In this document: in pieces, positions 1 through 11,375 of the stretch
Layout: each line of letters opens with the position of its first letter
Numbering within the stretch: position 1 is the first letter of the stretch
Assembly: GCA_000697475.1 (NCBI GenBank)
Contig: JNEU01000906.1
Location: forward strand, 275,915 to 339,914
DNA length: 64,000 bases
Source of the DNA: Lichtheimia corymbifera B2541
Taxonomy: Eukaryota > Mucoromycota > Mucoromycetes > Mucorales > Lichtheimiaceae
Direction: 5' to 3'
Made by a program: the position numbers and the translations under genes
Notes under the pieces: model-generated
What the model saw: the letters and a program-made list of their open reading frames with translations, nothing else
The model's database searches: none
What the model was told of the DNA's origin: nothing

Positions 1-107
1 ATTTCCAAGATCTTGCTTTACTCATCTCTTTCTCTCTTTCTTCCTTGTCCTTTTTCGTGTTTCTCTTTTTCCTTTTTCCTTCTCGGCATCATATACAATC
101 CATACAA

Positions 108-818
108 ATGTTACCACTTTCTTTGAACTTTAACAAATGGCTTGAGGAAAACGGAGATAAACTTCAACCACCTGTCAACAACTTTCTATTGTTCCAAGGC
201 AAGGATACCACAGTAATGGTTGTTGGCGGGCCTAATCGGCGAACGGATTATCATATCAACGAAACGGAGGTTAGGCCTTAAATAGTTTTTGCGGAGAGAT
301 AGAGAGAGATCATCCTGCTGACCCATCTTCTACTATTAGGAATGGTTTTATCAGATCAAAGGCAACATGACACTCAAAGTCGTCGATGATGGCGAATTCC
401 GTGATATAAATGTTGGCGAAGGCGAAATGTTCTTATTACCCGGTAAAATTGCTGACTGAGCCGTCCATAGTATAATAATGACTAATAGGGCAAAAATAGG
501 TAATACGCCTCATAACCCGGTGCGATACGCTGATACCATCGGTATTGTTGTTGAGCGAGTAAGACTTTCGCATCATCGGGGTAAGTCACATGATAATCTA
601 AATGACCTAACCTGTTATTAACAAGTTGTGTGTGTGTGTGTGTGTTAGATGCATTGCGATGGTATTGCGAAAACCCAGATTGCAAAAGAATTGTATATGA
701 AGAATGGTTTCACTGCACAGATCTTGGCACACAACTGAAGCCTATCATTGAACGATTCGAAGCAAACAAGGATCTGCGTACATGCGATCATTGTGGAACC
801 TTGAACCATACCAAATAG
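108..818 (+). CDS. BNA1: 3-hydroxyanthranilate 3,4-dioxygenase
   Basis: Cytosolic iron dioxygenase of the kynurenine pathway to NAD; it opens the ring of 3-hydroxyanthranilate. Four exons join in frame: 108-269, 340-442, 500-580, 649-818 (171 aa, normal for the fungal enzyme). Visible family hallmarks are the start [19 protein letters not shown], the cupin metal motif [16 protein letters not shown] split by intron 1, [11 protein letters not shown], and a C-terminal cysteine pair set (CENPDC, CDHCG) as in the rubredoxin-like tail. ATG 108 is chosen because it matches the usual start; an in-frame ATG at 45 would add a hydrophobic leader not expected of this cytosolic enzyme. Intron 3 carries a GT microsatellite just before its acceptor. 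The promoter lies mostly outside the window. Family call is sure; exon ends are inferred from splice consensus. Confidence 0.93.
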
Positions 819-1031
819 CTGTCGCACATCGTATAAGCTTTATCATATGTTGTCCACCCACCCTCCTACTTCTTTTATGCATACCAGATATCGGTCAATA
901 GAATAACCGATGAGCCACCTGCAGCTCCGTTTTTACGTCTGTGTTTTTTTTCTATTTTACTTGCGTCTCCAAACGGCGCTGGGAAAGTTTTCTCTCTTTC
1001 TTTTCTTTATACCTCTCACTCTTTGTTAAAA

Positions 1032-1669
1032 ATGGAACGCACTTATATTATGGTCAAGCCCGATGGTATGTGTGGCGTGCTGTTTGTGTATTTTGCCCAT
1101 GATGGCTGATTTTTGACAGGTGTCCAACGCGGACTCGTTGGTGAAATCATCAAGCGCTTCGAGAGCCGTGGCTATCAACTTATGGCCCTTGAGTTGCTCC
1201 ACCCCACTAAGGAACACCTTGAGGAACACGTAAGCATTTTTCATACTACATACATACATATATATCTGTGCTCATGTTCATGTTCTATCTATCTAGTACA
1301 AGGACTTGGCTGGCAAGCCTTTCTTCCCTGGTTTGATCCAATACATGCTTAGCGGTCCCGTTGTTGGCATGGTCTGGGCTGGTAAGGATGCCGTCAAGAC
1401 CGGTCGTGTCATGTTGGGTGAAACCAACCCCATGGCCAGTGCCCCTGGTACCATCCGTGGCGACTTTGCTTTGGATGTCGGTAAGTAGACACCATCGCGT
1501 GTTTTTTTATTTCTCCCGCATTTACCCGTTTTCTTTTTTAGGTCGCAACATCTGCCACGGCTCTGACTCTGTTGAGTCTGCCGAGCGTGAAATTGCTCTC
1601 TGGTTCCCCCGTGGTGTTAACAGCTACGAACGCAGCATCTCCGTCCACGGTCTTATCTACGAGAACTAA
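1032..1669 (+). CDS. NDK1: Nucleoside diphosphate kinase
   Basis: Transfers the gamma phosphate between nucleoside triphosphates and diphosphates through a phospho-histidine. Exons 1032-1065, 1120-1229, 1297-1480, 1542-1669 give 151 aa, the canonical length. It starts [20 protein letters not shown], has the Kpn-loop region [20 protein letters not shown] and the active-site histidine in [12 protein letters not shown], and ends near HGLIYEN. Three small introns; introns 1 and 3 split glycine codons. It lies 213 bp downstream of the dioxygenase on the same strand, with a pyrimidine-rich leader before the ATG. Function is firmly predicted from the intact catalytic motif. Confidence 0.96.
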
Positions 1670-2222
1670 GTGCATCATCAACAAATCATTAAATGGATTC
1701 ATTGATTCCCAGCTTGCTACTAACGTTGAATGTTATCTGTGTATATGTGTAATGGTGCATGCCATGTAGAATGGGTATGGAAGGAGGGAAAAAAGACATT
1801 GCCAAAGAAAATGGGATTTACCTACGTTCATACACACTGAGCGCCTGTTTCGATCTGTCAACAGGTGCCATATCAAAGTGAACAAGATTAAATCTACAAT
1901 TCCTTTTTCAACGCAGTCTTTTTCTTTACTTCGTGTAATGCCGTATCCATGGCTTATGTGATTTTGATAACTGTCGTAGGAATAAATGCAAACACTTTAT
2001 CTACATTCTTTATTATTTAATATGCTGATGGGTGTGCAAACATGCATGTGTGAGAGTGTGTGTGTGGAAGAATTGGAGGATTGGATGTATGCGTGTGAAT
2101 GGTGTATATATGGGTGCAGCATGTGTGTGTATATGTTGTGTGTAATGTGCGTGGATGTAATGGGTGTGCGTGTATAGATGATGTGATATTCTCTAGCTTG
2201 TATACGGTAAGATTCATTGTGA
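1670..2222. other. Intergenic, convergent 3' flanks with GT-rich low complexity
   Basis: Lies between the stop codons of the NDK and transporter genes. It holds a TG-rich low-complexity tract at about 2030-2180; the open frames there are repeat translations. No gene or RNA seen. Confidence 0.6.
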
Positions 2223-3557
2223 TCATCGCTGGGTCTTAACACCGGTCAATTCGATATTGCTGGATGGTGCCATCAATGATTCAGAAGCTTGTTTCCTGTT
2301 GCGTTCAACCGTTTCCACATGGCTATATAGATAACGAGTATAAGATAATCAGATCCGCCTCTACTTGATCACTAACTTACGTGTACCATGCTCCACCTGC
2401 AAGTGTAAGCAAAATACCCAAGCCGTTCATCCATGAAATGTTAAGGTTGAAAATGATGACTGCAAGAACGATGGAAAGAACCTGCTTCACGTTGCCTAGA
2501 TCGAAAAACCCGTTCCTATTAGCCATAATGTCCTTCTCTTTCTTTCCTGCCACATGATCTCCTTTACCTGCAACTGTCATGGTCAATGCACTTGTTTTCT
2601 TGTTGGCTGTAAAGCTGACCACGTTCAAAAAGAAGGCAATGATGCCATTCACCAACAAGGCAAAAAAGAGACTTGTGCTGAAACTGGTATGGTAAAACTC
2701 AGTCACTTGAGCCATTTCACCCGAGAAATAGGAATAGATCATGGTTTGAATGAAGGCGAGCGGAGACATTCGCAGTAAGAGATCAAGAGGATGAAGCTTG
2801 AGACGTCCCACTTGAACACGATTGGTGACCACAGTCTTGACGGCAGCAAGCACAGTTCCGAGCACGGTCAAAAAGAAACCCATGGCTGTATAATCATAAT
2901 CACCAAATGTGGCAAATGCTACACCTGCTACCACCTTATCATCCATTTGCATAAGTGTCTCTTTCGTATGACAGCAGTGAGCAAATAGGAACTTACTGGA
3001 AGCAGAGAGATATAGGTCATGGATGAATATGACTTGTGAAGAAACATGACCGAGAGCATGATGGTAAATACTGGTGTCATGGCACGCACCACTTGATGGA
3101 ACTATGATGATGATGCTATCAGTGAATTCATTCTTCTCTTCATCATGAATGCGGTTTACTTACTGGAACTGTGACCAAATTACTGCATAAAGAAACATAA
3201 AAGACGTCAACGTTGATCCATAGATACAAAAACAAAGAGAGCGAGAGAGACAACTTACAGCGAGACATTACTGATAGCGATATTGATCGTATAAAGGATA
3301 GAAAAGAGGAGCATAGTCAAGTTTTCTCTGTCACCAAGCTGAGCGGGTGTGAAGACGCCAGTTTTCCAAAAAGTATAGGAACCGATGGCACCACAAAGAG
3401 TATGGATAGCAGTAAGGGTCCATGGAAAGGGGAATTGGAAGACGGACAAAATGATCTTGTTGTATAGAGTCAATGCCAAGTTGAGAACAAAGTAGAGAGC
3501 CAACCAAACGAAGGATGAGTCGAGTCTTGATCGTTCTCTTGCAAAGTCAGATGCCAT
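2223..3557 (-). CDS. Nucleotide-sugar/triose-phosphate transporter family protein (SLC35/TPT)
   Basis: Polytopic membrane protein of the drug/metabolite transporter superfamily, probably a Golgi or ER antiporter; the substrate cannot be read from sequence. Exons on the minus strand: 3557-3259, 3182-3164 (19 nt), 3101-2997, 2934-2381, 2322-2223, giving 358 aa. Recognisable family segments are LYFVLNLALTLYNKIIL near the N-terminus, FPFPWTLTAIHTLCGAIGSY, VVRAMTPVFTIMLSVMFL, then a repeat-type segment with TNRVQVGRLKLHPLDLLLRM and a final helix GLGILLTLAGGAWYT. About ten hydrophobic helices are visible. The tail after the last helix is short and polar. A 19-nt internal exon is needed to keep frame and restores VSLNLVTVPFHQVVRA. 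Family call is strong. Confidence 0.87.
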
Positions 3558-3743
3558 CTTGTGGAGAGCCAAAATGCCTGAGGAAAGAAAGAAAAAAAAA
3601 GAGAGACAACTCGCTCCTAGATTTCTAAATTTGGATCCTGCCAAAAATCGGAAGAGCGCCACGAAAAGAGAAAAAAGTGATCGACATGGATCTATAAATC
3701 GGCACAAGCACCCGTTACATTCATTGTTGAATAACCATCTTTT

Positions 3744-4883
3744 TTATTGAAGCCACCATATTTCTTCTTCATGTACAAAGATTTCTTGTTCTTCTTTATC
3801 CAAAGTTAATGATTTGCTACATTGTTCAATTAAAAGGGCCTCTTCTTCGTCCACCAAATCTGACCATGATTCATCGGTGTTGCAGATAAAGATGGCGGAA
3901 TCTACAAGGTCATATGCTTTTGGAACAACTCCAGTCGTAGGAATAGCAACCGGCCATGTTTCATTCTCATCGTCATCATCATCATCCTCCTCACTCCGAA
4001 CTAATAAATGGTCGATGCCAAGAAACTGTTGCTTCAATTCTTCAATATCAATGGGTCGATCTGATGGATGTTGCACTAATACAGAAACCAGAAAACGATA
4101 GGTGGCCATGGAGAGCGAAGGAAATAATTCTTGTTTGAGAATACGTGGGTTACGTTGGAAAGCTTGGAACGTGGCATCGGACTGTGGATTGGCTTCTTGC
4201 CAGGGCTGACGACCAAATAGCATAGCGATAAGGAGAATACCCAAACTCCAGACATCGGATGCAGCGGCATCCATCACCGGATTGATACCATTGAAATGCT
4301 CAGGTGCGAGATAGCCTACGGATCCACACCCTGTTTCTTGATGAAACCGTTCTCTTGTAGCTAATCCAAAGTCACCGACCTTGACATCCAAGTGAAAGGG
4401 ATCATCTTCATCGGATGTGGCAAGCAAAATGTTTTCCAATTTGAGGTCGCGATGGTATATGTGGTGATCATGCATGTAACGCACAGCATCCAGAATTTGT
4501 ACAAAGACGGAAACAACTTGGTCTTCATGAAGTTTGTTGTGCATGCGATAATCAAACAAGTCGCCTTGGTCACAAAGATCCATAATCATAAATAAATGAT
4601 CTTGATCCTCACACGTCTCGTGAAGTGCCAGTAGATTGGAATGATCAAGTGATGTCTGAATGCTCACTTCCAGTCGCTGTAACTCTAATTGCGAGCGATT
4701 TAATCCAGATTTGCAAAGTGCCTTGATAGCAACAAAGGAATTGTCTCGAAGCGATTGCCCTAAAAACAAATATCCAAACGAACCACGCCCGAGTTCTTCC
4801 AATATCTGATATTTGCTTTCAATAACCTTGTCGACAAGTGTCAACGCAGGAAGTGGGGTTTGATCATTTTGTGTAACGTTCAT
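3744..4883 (-). CDS. Serine/threonine protein kinase
   Basis: Intronless, 379 aa. A complete eukaryotic kinase domain fills residues about 25-290: glycine loop LGRGSFGYLFLG, catalytic lysine in VAIKALCKS, catalytic loop YHRDLKLENIL, magnesium-binding DFGLA, and GYLAPEHF in place of APE. The C-terminal roughly 90 residues are acidic (a run of Asp/Glu) and hold several Trp and Ser. The general look is that of the fungal Ran1/Ksp1/Vhs1-type nutrient and cell-cycle kinases, but this sub-family assignment is only an impression. It is one of the few intronless genes here. Stop lies 186 bp from the transporter start on the same strand. Confidence 0.88.
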   Translation of the reverse strand: MNVTQNDQTPLPALTLVDKVIESKYQILEELGRGSFGYLFLGQSLRDNSFVAIKALCKSGLNRSQLELQRLEVSIQTSLDHSNLLALHETCEDQDHLFMIMDLCDQGDLFDYRMHNKLHEDQVVSVFVQILDAVRYMHDHHIYHRDLKLENILLATSDEDDPFHLDVKVGDFGLATRERFHQETGCGSVGYLAPEHFNGINPVMDAAASDVWSLGILLIAMLFGRQPWQEANPQSDATFQAFQRNPRILKQELFPSLSMATYRFLVSVLVQHPSDRPIDIEELKQQFLGIDHLLVRSEEDDDDDDENETWPVAIPTTGVVPKAYDLVDSAIFICNTDESWSDLVDEEEALLIEQCSKSLTLDKEEQEIFVHEEEIWWLQ

Positions 4884-5280
4884 GGCTAGCGGATGGGAAT
4901 TTCTTGTTCGTTATAGTAGTAGTAGTAGCTGCTGTTGCTGCTGCTTGGGATGATATGTAGTTGTTGTTGTGCTGACGATGATGATAGTAGCTTAAAGATT
5001 CACGGAGAGTAAAGGAAAACATAAAGACATGATTTGAGAACAAAGGTAAGAGTGATGAGGTATGTTCATGTAGTGGGGAAGAAGGTGGGGAGCGTGGGTG
5101 GTGGTGAGGGTGGGGGTGTCTAGCACTGCATGGTTGAAAGAAATAAAAAGAGCTGTAAAACAGCAGAAAAAGAAGGGAAAAAATGATAATGTACAAATTG
5201 GATAAGAAAGAAATGCAAACGGGAAAGCAACAAACAACAGAATAAGGGGAGGGGGAGAGGAAATGGGGGACACGAGCACT
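4884..5280. promoter_or_regulatory. Upstream region of the kinase gene
   Basis: Probable promoter and leader of the minus-strand kinase. On the minus strand it is strongly pyrimidine-rich with CAG/CTA triplet runs (4914-4950). Open frames through it are pyrimidine-tract translations without family similarity. Confidence 0.4.
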
Positions 5281-7764
5281 CTACTGGGAATGGATCGGAC
5301 ACTCCTTGCCCTTTGTAAACCAAGCATGGATACATCGATGATGAAAAGTACAAAGACAACTCAGTCTAGCCATTGTGTCACCTATACAAGACGTCACCAG
5401 ACATAATTCCATCAATGGCAGGTTTCATTTGTTTCGTTCTTATTACCCATAAATTACCTTGAATAAATTCTTCAAAGCAGATCACGCACTCTTGGCCTAA
5501 TAACGCTGAATCCAATGCCAACTTGTACACTATCGTTGAATGTGTGTGTGAGAGAGAAACCTTGATAGGATATAATCATGCAGTTCAGCTTACCGACGTA
5601 TCGTATCCCTGACAAGGCTGCAGGTGTATTCGCATTCAAACATGTCTGTACGTGCTGTTCTTGTTCATTCATGCTCCCAAACTCTTCCAATCCTCTTCCG
5701 CACACGGGACATTCCATCATGATACTTTGTACACTGGAAGAACGCCCCATTCTCACACTAGTAGGTCGACTATTGCTGCTAGTGCCTCTTGGCCTCGATA
5801 ATTCTTCAAAGCATCCATCACATAGACGTTGTGGTTGTAGTGATATCTGATAGTGCTGTTCCATGGGTACTGCTGGGTCTTGTACGATGTGTGAAAAGGG
5901 CAGCATCACGCGATTTGTCGAGCACTTGTCGCAAACAACCAGCCCGCATCGTCTAATATTATAGCGTGCATAAGCGATGGATGTTGATCAGCCGACCTTT
6001 GTATTTTTCCCATTACCTGCAATGATGCCGACGCACTAAAAAGTTAAACCATCGCCCACATCGCCGGCAATTAGGTGCTTGCTCATTCCGTTCCCATACA
6101 TAGGCAATCCTGGAAAGTGAAGATGATCGTGTGCTTTGCAAAGAAGGACGTGGTGATGAAATCGATGGGTTCCGCGGCGGTTCTGGTTCCACGGATTGAA
6201 CATGTGTTTGGCAACCGACAAACACAGATTGTGCTTTTGTCAAGGTCATGCTCACAGTTCCAGATGCAGCTGGTGCATAATTGCTGTTGTTGCTGCTGCT
6301 ACTACTACTACTATGATTGCCCGATATCGATTGATGATCAACATGGTGAAACGATCCAATATTTCGATGTTGCTCATGACCCGCATCCAATGGCGATACT
6401 GCTCCTTCGTTGGTATATTCTCCATCCACTTGTTGTTGTTGTTCATGGGTATTCAAAGGTGCATACAGTACTTCTTCTACACGTCGTTTCATGATGCGGA
6501 CCCAACGCCGCCTTCTCACCCATCCCGATGTTGGCGTAGGCATGATACCGGTCCAATTTTCATCCTCTTCATCAAAGCTGCGTGAATATTGCCATCCATA
6601 GCTGTCGGCAATGGGGTGTGAGAAATCCACTGCCCAATCTGATAACCAAAACCAGGATGTTTGTTGTGGTAATCGAACATGACTCTTGGTGGTCGTCTCT
6701 CCTGAAGGATATAAGCTCCAAGCTCCTCGTTGATCATTCCTTGTAAGCGCAGCAGCTGAAAACGTGGGTTTACCAATCGCCAAGAAGGAAGACGTTGCTC
6801 GTTGATTCTCATGCAGAATGACAGGTACTGTCACGTGGGATCGTAAAACATCGTATGGCTCATGTGCTAATATTAAATGAATGCGTGTACCACCTGTCAA
6901 TTCATCGATCTGCCATATATATATACACACAAAGCAGCACTTACATTGTTCACTCCAATAACGTTCAGCTGCCTCAAGCACTTGACACACATAGGCACTT
7001 CCAGCAGCAGCCGCTGCATCATAGGCTGTTTCACCAAATGCATTTCGTTGTAAAGGATCGGCATCCGCTTCATGAAGTAAATATTCGACAATGGCCAAAT
7101 CACCTTTGGAAGCTGCATTAACTGATTACATCTGCGAGTTAGTTTAATGATAATAAGGGTGTGAGTATCTCTACTTACTCAAGGGCGTATGACCCAATCG
7201 ACTCACAGCATTGACATCCAAATCGGCACCTCCATGTCGTATAAGAAATCGAACCATGGCCAAATGGCCACAGGAACATGCATTGTGGAGCACAGTCCAT
7301 CCATCTTTATCTTGATGTGTCGCATCCGCCTTGGCTTCATTGATGAGATATTGTACCACAGGAAGATGACCAGCATAAGCTGCCTTGAGCAAAGCGGTCT
7401 ACACAGAGACAAGAAGAAACCAATTCATAGTCAGCCATCATCACAGCATATACATATACGTTATGTATATATATACCTCGTCTTCTGTATCAACGCCATC
7501 CACCGTAGCACCGGCCTTCTCAATCAGAGCTATGCATATATCCAAATAACCCCTTGAAGCAGCATAATGAAGAGGACGTAACCCCGTGGTAGGATTCGGT
7601 TTGTCGGGATCCTTGTTGGCATCGATCAGTTCCTGAACCAAAGCAAGATCGCCTCGTGCAGCCGGTTCCACCAATTCAAGATGAGCATGTTGTGGTGTTG
7701 CAGTCAATGGTTTGGCATTGGACGTTGGAGGAATGGTCAAACTCTGGACACAACGAATAGCCAT
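5281..7764 (-). CDS. Ankyrin / DysF / FYVE / UBZ / RING protein (probable endosomal E3 ubiquitin ligase)
   Basis: Seven exons: 7764-7477, 7398-7179, 7121-6945, 6893-6017, 5952-5594, 5529-5458, 5381-5281 (697 aa). Residues about 30-215 hold ankyrin repeats (GLRPLHYAASRGYLDICIAL, GWTVLHNACSCGHLAMVRFL, GETAYDAAAAAG). About 300-370 is a dysferlin/Pex23-type domain (GWQYSRSF, then GWVRRRRWVRIMKRR). A Gln/Ser/Asn-rich linker follows. A FYVE zinc finger spans about 499-572 with the PI3P-binding signature VRRHHCRRCG. A C2HC UBZ-type finger (MECPVCGRGLEEF ... HVQTC) lies near 600-626, and a C-terminal RING of ZNRF type (ECVICFEEF ... CLCTFHHRC ... CPIH) ends the protein. Known roles of these domains suggest a PI3P-bound membrane ubiquitin ligase; the targets are unknown. 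Confidence 0.85.
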
Positions 7765-8277
7765 TGCGCAGGAGTCAAGAGTAAGGAAAAAGGTAAATAT
7801 GCACGTTGCATGACCATAACGAAATTGAATCCCACAATCATCCCCGACGACGACATTGTTGCTATCTTCGTCCTCCTCCCCTTCTCCCCACCCAATATAT
7901 GTATTGATGTCCCAACAAATATTCGATCATCGTCTCTTCCACTGTAAAATAATGCTCCAACATATTCGATCTGGATTATTCAACATACATGGATGATTTA
8001 TTTTGGGTTGGTTGGATATACATCAAAAACTGGTTGCCATGCCAACAATGGTCTTTTAACAACACGTGATTTCTTCAACGACATCTAGAAATATGAGACA
8101 GACACAACGAGGTAGGCAAGATCCATTTACGTCGAGTGGCAGATTCCTTCAGAGCCAAGAGTTGTATAGGTGTGTGTGTGTGCGTGTGCGTGTGTGTGAC
8201 AAAGTCCTTCCACAACGAGTGCATAACGACTGCTGAATTTATCAGGTCCTCTTTGTACGCCTCTCTATCCTTCCCAA
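7765..8277. promoter_or_regulatory. Divergent promoter region with GT repeat
   Basis: 513 bp between the divergent starts of the ankyrin-FYVE-RING gene and EMC8/9. Contains a (GT)n tract with interruptions at about 8169-8198. No conserved ORF recognised. Confidence 0.5.
8169..8198. repeat. GT microsatellite
   Basis: Interrupted (GT)n in the divergent promoter between the FYVE/RING gene and EMC8/9. Similar GT/CA tracts occur at 626-646 (inside a dioxygenase intron) and 26946-26965 (start of the bZIP intron). Confidence 0.8.
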
Positions 8278-9068
8278 ATGACCATTCAAGTAGGCCCACG
8301 TGCATTCGCTCTTCCCTTACTACATGCAGCAAAGCATCCTGAGGCTCTTGTTTGTGGTGTCCTGCTTGGTCAAGTCCATGCAGACGGCTCACTTGACGTC
8401 AAGACCGGCATTCCCTTTTTCCACCATTGGACTTCCATGAGCCCCATGCTTGAGATTGCCCTTCAACAGGTATAAAACGAGAACGCGAGACAATCCACCA
8501 TTGTGATATTGATCATCTCTCCAAAGGCGGAATTGGCAGCCAAGCAACTCGATCTCAAAGTTATTGGTTGGTATCAAGCAAACGCACGCAACAAAGATAA
8601 TGCTCTTCACGAGAACGCTGTACGCGTAGCCAATGTCATAAAAAAGAATTCTGGAGATGCTATTGTATTCATGGTAAGTGGCATTGTGGTGAATTGCTGG
8701 CTGGATGGATTATTGATATATACGCGTCTATATATAATACTAGGTCAACAATGATAAGATGGGGCAATTGCATGATATCAAGGATGGCAGTGTCATTTCG
8801 GTAAGGATCGATGGATGGAGATGGGATCAGGTAGAAAAAGAAATACTGATATACGTTGTCTATCCAGCCATATATTTTTCGAGAGAACCAATGGAGAGGC
8901 GTCAAGCAAGCGTTTTCCAAGGATAGCGAAGTGGTGCTCAGCTATGAAGAAACATATCCAAAAGTACGCGGCATGTTTAGCTCGGGATCATATAACCGCC
9001 TTGTCGATTTCGATGAACACCTTGAAGATGTATCATTATCATGGTTAGAATACTGTCAATCAACTTAA
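8278..9068 (+). CDS. EMC8: ER membrane protein complex subunit 8/9
   Basis: Cytosolic subunit of the EMC insertase that inserts tail-anchored and multipass proteins into the ER. Exons 8278-8469, 8527-8673, 8744-8800, 8868-9068 join in frame to 198 aa, the usual size. It is an MPN-fold protein of the UPF0172 family: PRAFALPLLHAAKHPEALVC at the N-terminus, GVLLGQV, the central GWYQANARNKDNALHENAVR (metal-binding JAMM residues are not complete, as known for this non-catalytic family), and the C-terminal RLVDFDEHLEDVSLSWLE. Fungi usually have one gene equivalent to animal EMC8 and EMC9, so the symbol covers both. Divergent from the FYVE/RING gene. Confidence 0.92.
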
Positions 9069-9418
9069 TAATAAAAGCATTGCACTGTAAAATGGGGAAT
9101 AAGGAGGGAAGCCCAATGGGTACAATGTTAATCGATGGTCCTTGTCAAGTGCCTTATCAATCTAACCCCCACACGTTTCTTTTCCCTTAATTGCTGAGAC
9201 CTTCAAATGCCCAGTTTCTATGCGAGGTGGACTTCTTTGTGAGGGAACAATGTACCAATACTTGTGATCTTTATAGTTTCATTGTCATTGTCTAACATAT
9301 TGGCTATGCCTTTAACCCAGATCACTCAACACTGTTACAAATGAAAGAGCAAATCGAATCTAAGTACATCATTGCTTTATATATCGGATGACTCATTCAA
9401 AGATAACGACATGGGATA
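9069..9418. other. Intergenic between EMC8/9 and ATG17, with short dispersed repeat
   Basis: Convergent 3' flanks. At 9236-9300 there is a sequence resembling 41921-41990 (see findings). No gene seen. Confidence 0.5.
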
Positions 9419-11253
9419 TTAAGAAGTGGTAGTAGATCGATCATGGATGTCGGCAAGTGCCTATATCAACATGTTAATAAAAGTATTTCCCTTTAATGTC
9501 TGATGTCCTTTGTCTCTTACCTTTTTAACTGTGGATGGCGATAAATCAGGTAGCCTTCGGGATTGCTCATCAATGTGCACATATAAACGAGATGGTGGGT
9601 CCTATTGCATTGGATGTTTAATACTTTTCTCGAATGATCCCTTTGGCCCGATTAACTTACCGTCATGAATTGACAGAGTCCTTCTGGCAAGAAACTACCA
9701 TGTTGCGCAAACCATCGCCGTCGCTCCTGGTATTCGTCTATAATCCAATATGAGTAGGATATTCACCGTCAATGCCCTTGCTACCCCATGTACCATTGTA
9801 TGCATCCTCAAACGATTGTGTGAGCTCTTTGACGAGTTCTTCTTGTCGCTCGGTAGCCTTCTTCCTCCTTTCAATTTCCAACACAAGGTGACTGTATGAC
9901 GCTGCATAAACCTGGTACCATTCTGCCAATGATGTCAACTCCTTAAAGTACGCGGCAAGCTTTTGCTCATGCGTTTTCATCTCGGCCTATCATTCACTTT
10001 ATTAATGACACAAATGGATCACTCGCACACACACACAACTTACCTCAGCATTGACCATTTTGTCGCATATCGTATCAGCTTGACCTCCAGGTGTGCTGAA
10101 CTTTTCTTGATGGGCAAGTACCTTCAATAGTTCATCTTGTACTGATAAATAAACTTGCATTCGTACACGGATTTCTTCACTACGTTAAAAGTATCAATCG
10201 ATGGCGTGTTGCAATACCATCTCGCGTGTACCTGATAGATTCAACGATTTCCAGAGATTCCCTCAAGTCATCCAAAATCCGTGGCACCTGCTCGTGATCC
10301 TTTTGTAATACTGGAGCGTATCCATTAGGATCCTTGATATCTGAGATTGCGTTTATCATTTCTTACCTGATATATCCAGTGGGGCATTGGGTTCCGATTG
10401 GTATAATCTAATGATATCCCTTTAGCGTCCAACCAACTCGTATCCTCTCACTCTCTTTCTCCATACCTTGTTGCTTCACCGAGTTGTATATAATGGTTGG
10501 TCAAGCTGGTCAATATATCTGCCATTTTTGCAATGGTGATTTCTTGTATCTGTGCCTTGTCATCTGAGAATGCGGAGGCTGATTTGTCCAATGAAATCGA
10601 TAGTGCTGCTTCTTGCATGGATGCGAGTTCAGATATGGTCACAGAGAGCGATTTGGCTGTCGTCATCAAGGAGGAATAGAGGTTCTATAATGAATCACTC
10701 GTCAGATGTCGTCTCTATATATCCACATGACAATACAATGTACTTGCCTCGATATCACCAATCTCATCATCCGCCTGCTTTTGTATATCCAACACTGACT
10801 GATGGTCGATATAATCAAACAACGTGGCATGCTGTTTCCTCTGATCATCTTGCTGTGTGTTGATAGCCATGATCCCTGGATCAATTGTACAACCCTTAAG
10901 GACACGAAAGATGTTTTGCAGATTCAATGATACCTCGGCCAAATTCTCTTCACGATCCTAAAGTAGCATGAGTGAAAACGTAATAAAACTAGTCATGGAG
11001 GCAGGAGGCATACCTGAATGCAGCTGCGAACCTCATCGATTTTGACTGAAAGAAATTCGCGAATGCGCTCGAGGGTACTGAGCTGAATGAGCACATGGTT
11101 GCGTACAAAGAGAATCTTGGCCCAAGTGCGTTCGATAATTTCAACGTGCCGGTCTGATTCCTGCGAGAGTTCATTGGCTTGAGCACAGATAGCTTGTCCA
11201 GTAGACAAGGCCTTTTTGGCAACTAAAAGGAGCTCGATAAGTTCTTGCTCCAT
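9419..11253 (-). CDS. ATG17: Autophagy-related protein 17
   Basis: Scaffold of the Atg1 kinase complex that organises the phagophore assembly site. Ten exons on the minus strand: 11253-11014, 10957-10748, 10684-10467, 10407-10367, 10340-10232, 10179-10044, 9986-9794, 9737-9661, 9601-9522 and a last exon ending at 9419; the splice into the last two exons is less sure. About 440 aa, nearly all helical. Recognisable pieces are RIREFLSVKIDEVRSCIQDR near residue 70, FDYIDHQSVLDIQKQADDEI, and the C-terminal block DEYQERRRWFAQHGSFLPEG followed by LPDL, typical of the ATG17-like domain. Intron 2 uses a GC donor (GAG/GCAAGT). Its stop lies 350 bp from the convergent EMC8/9 stop. Family call strong, exact length moderate. 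Confidence 0.85.
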
Positions 11254-11375
11254 TGGGGAAGAGAGAGAGAGAGTGTGTGTGTGTGTGTGAAGAAGACAGA
11301 AAAGGAACACGACAGCAAAAGGTCGGGTGTCATGCACCATGGTGACACAATGCAAGCACCGATGATATTCAGCTT

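Noticed and set aside
45..107. In-frame upstream ATG of the dioxygenase
   Set aside because: Would add a Phe/Leu-rich leader encoded by a pyrimidine tract to a cytosolic enzyme whose usual start is at 108.
4864..5359. Overlapping minus-strand frames rich in Phe/Pro/His/Leu
   Set aside because: Translations of a pyrimidine-rich promoter tract in several frames.
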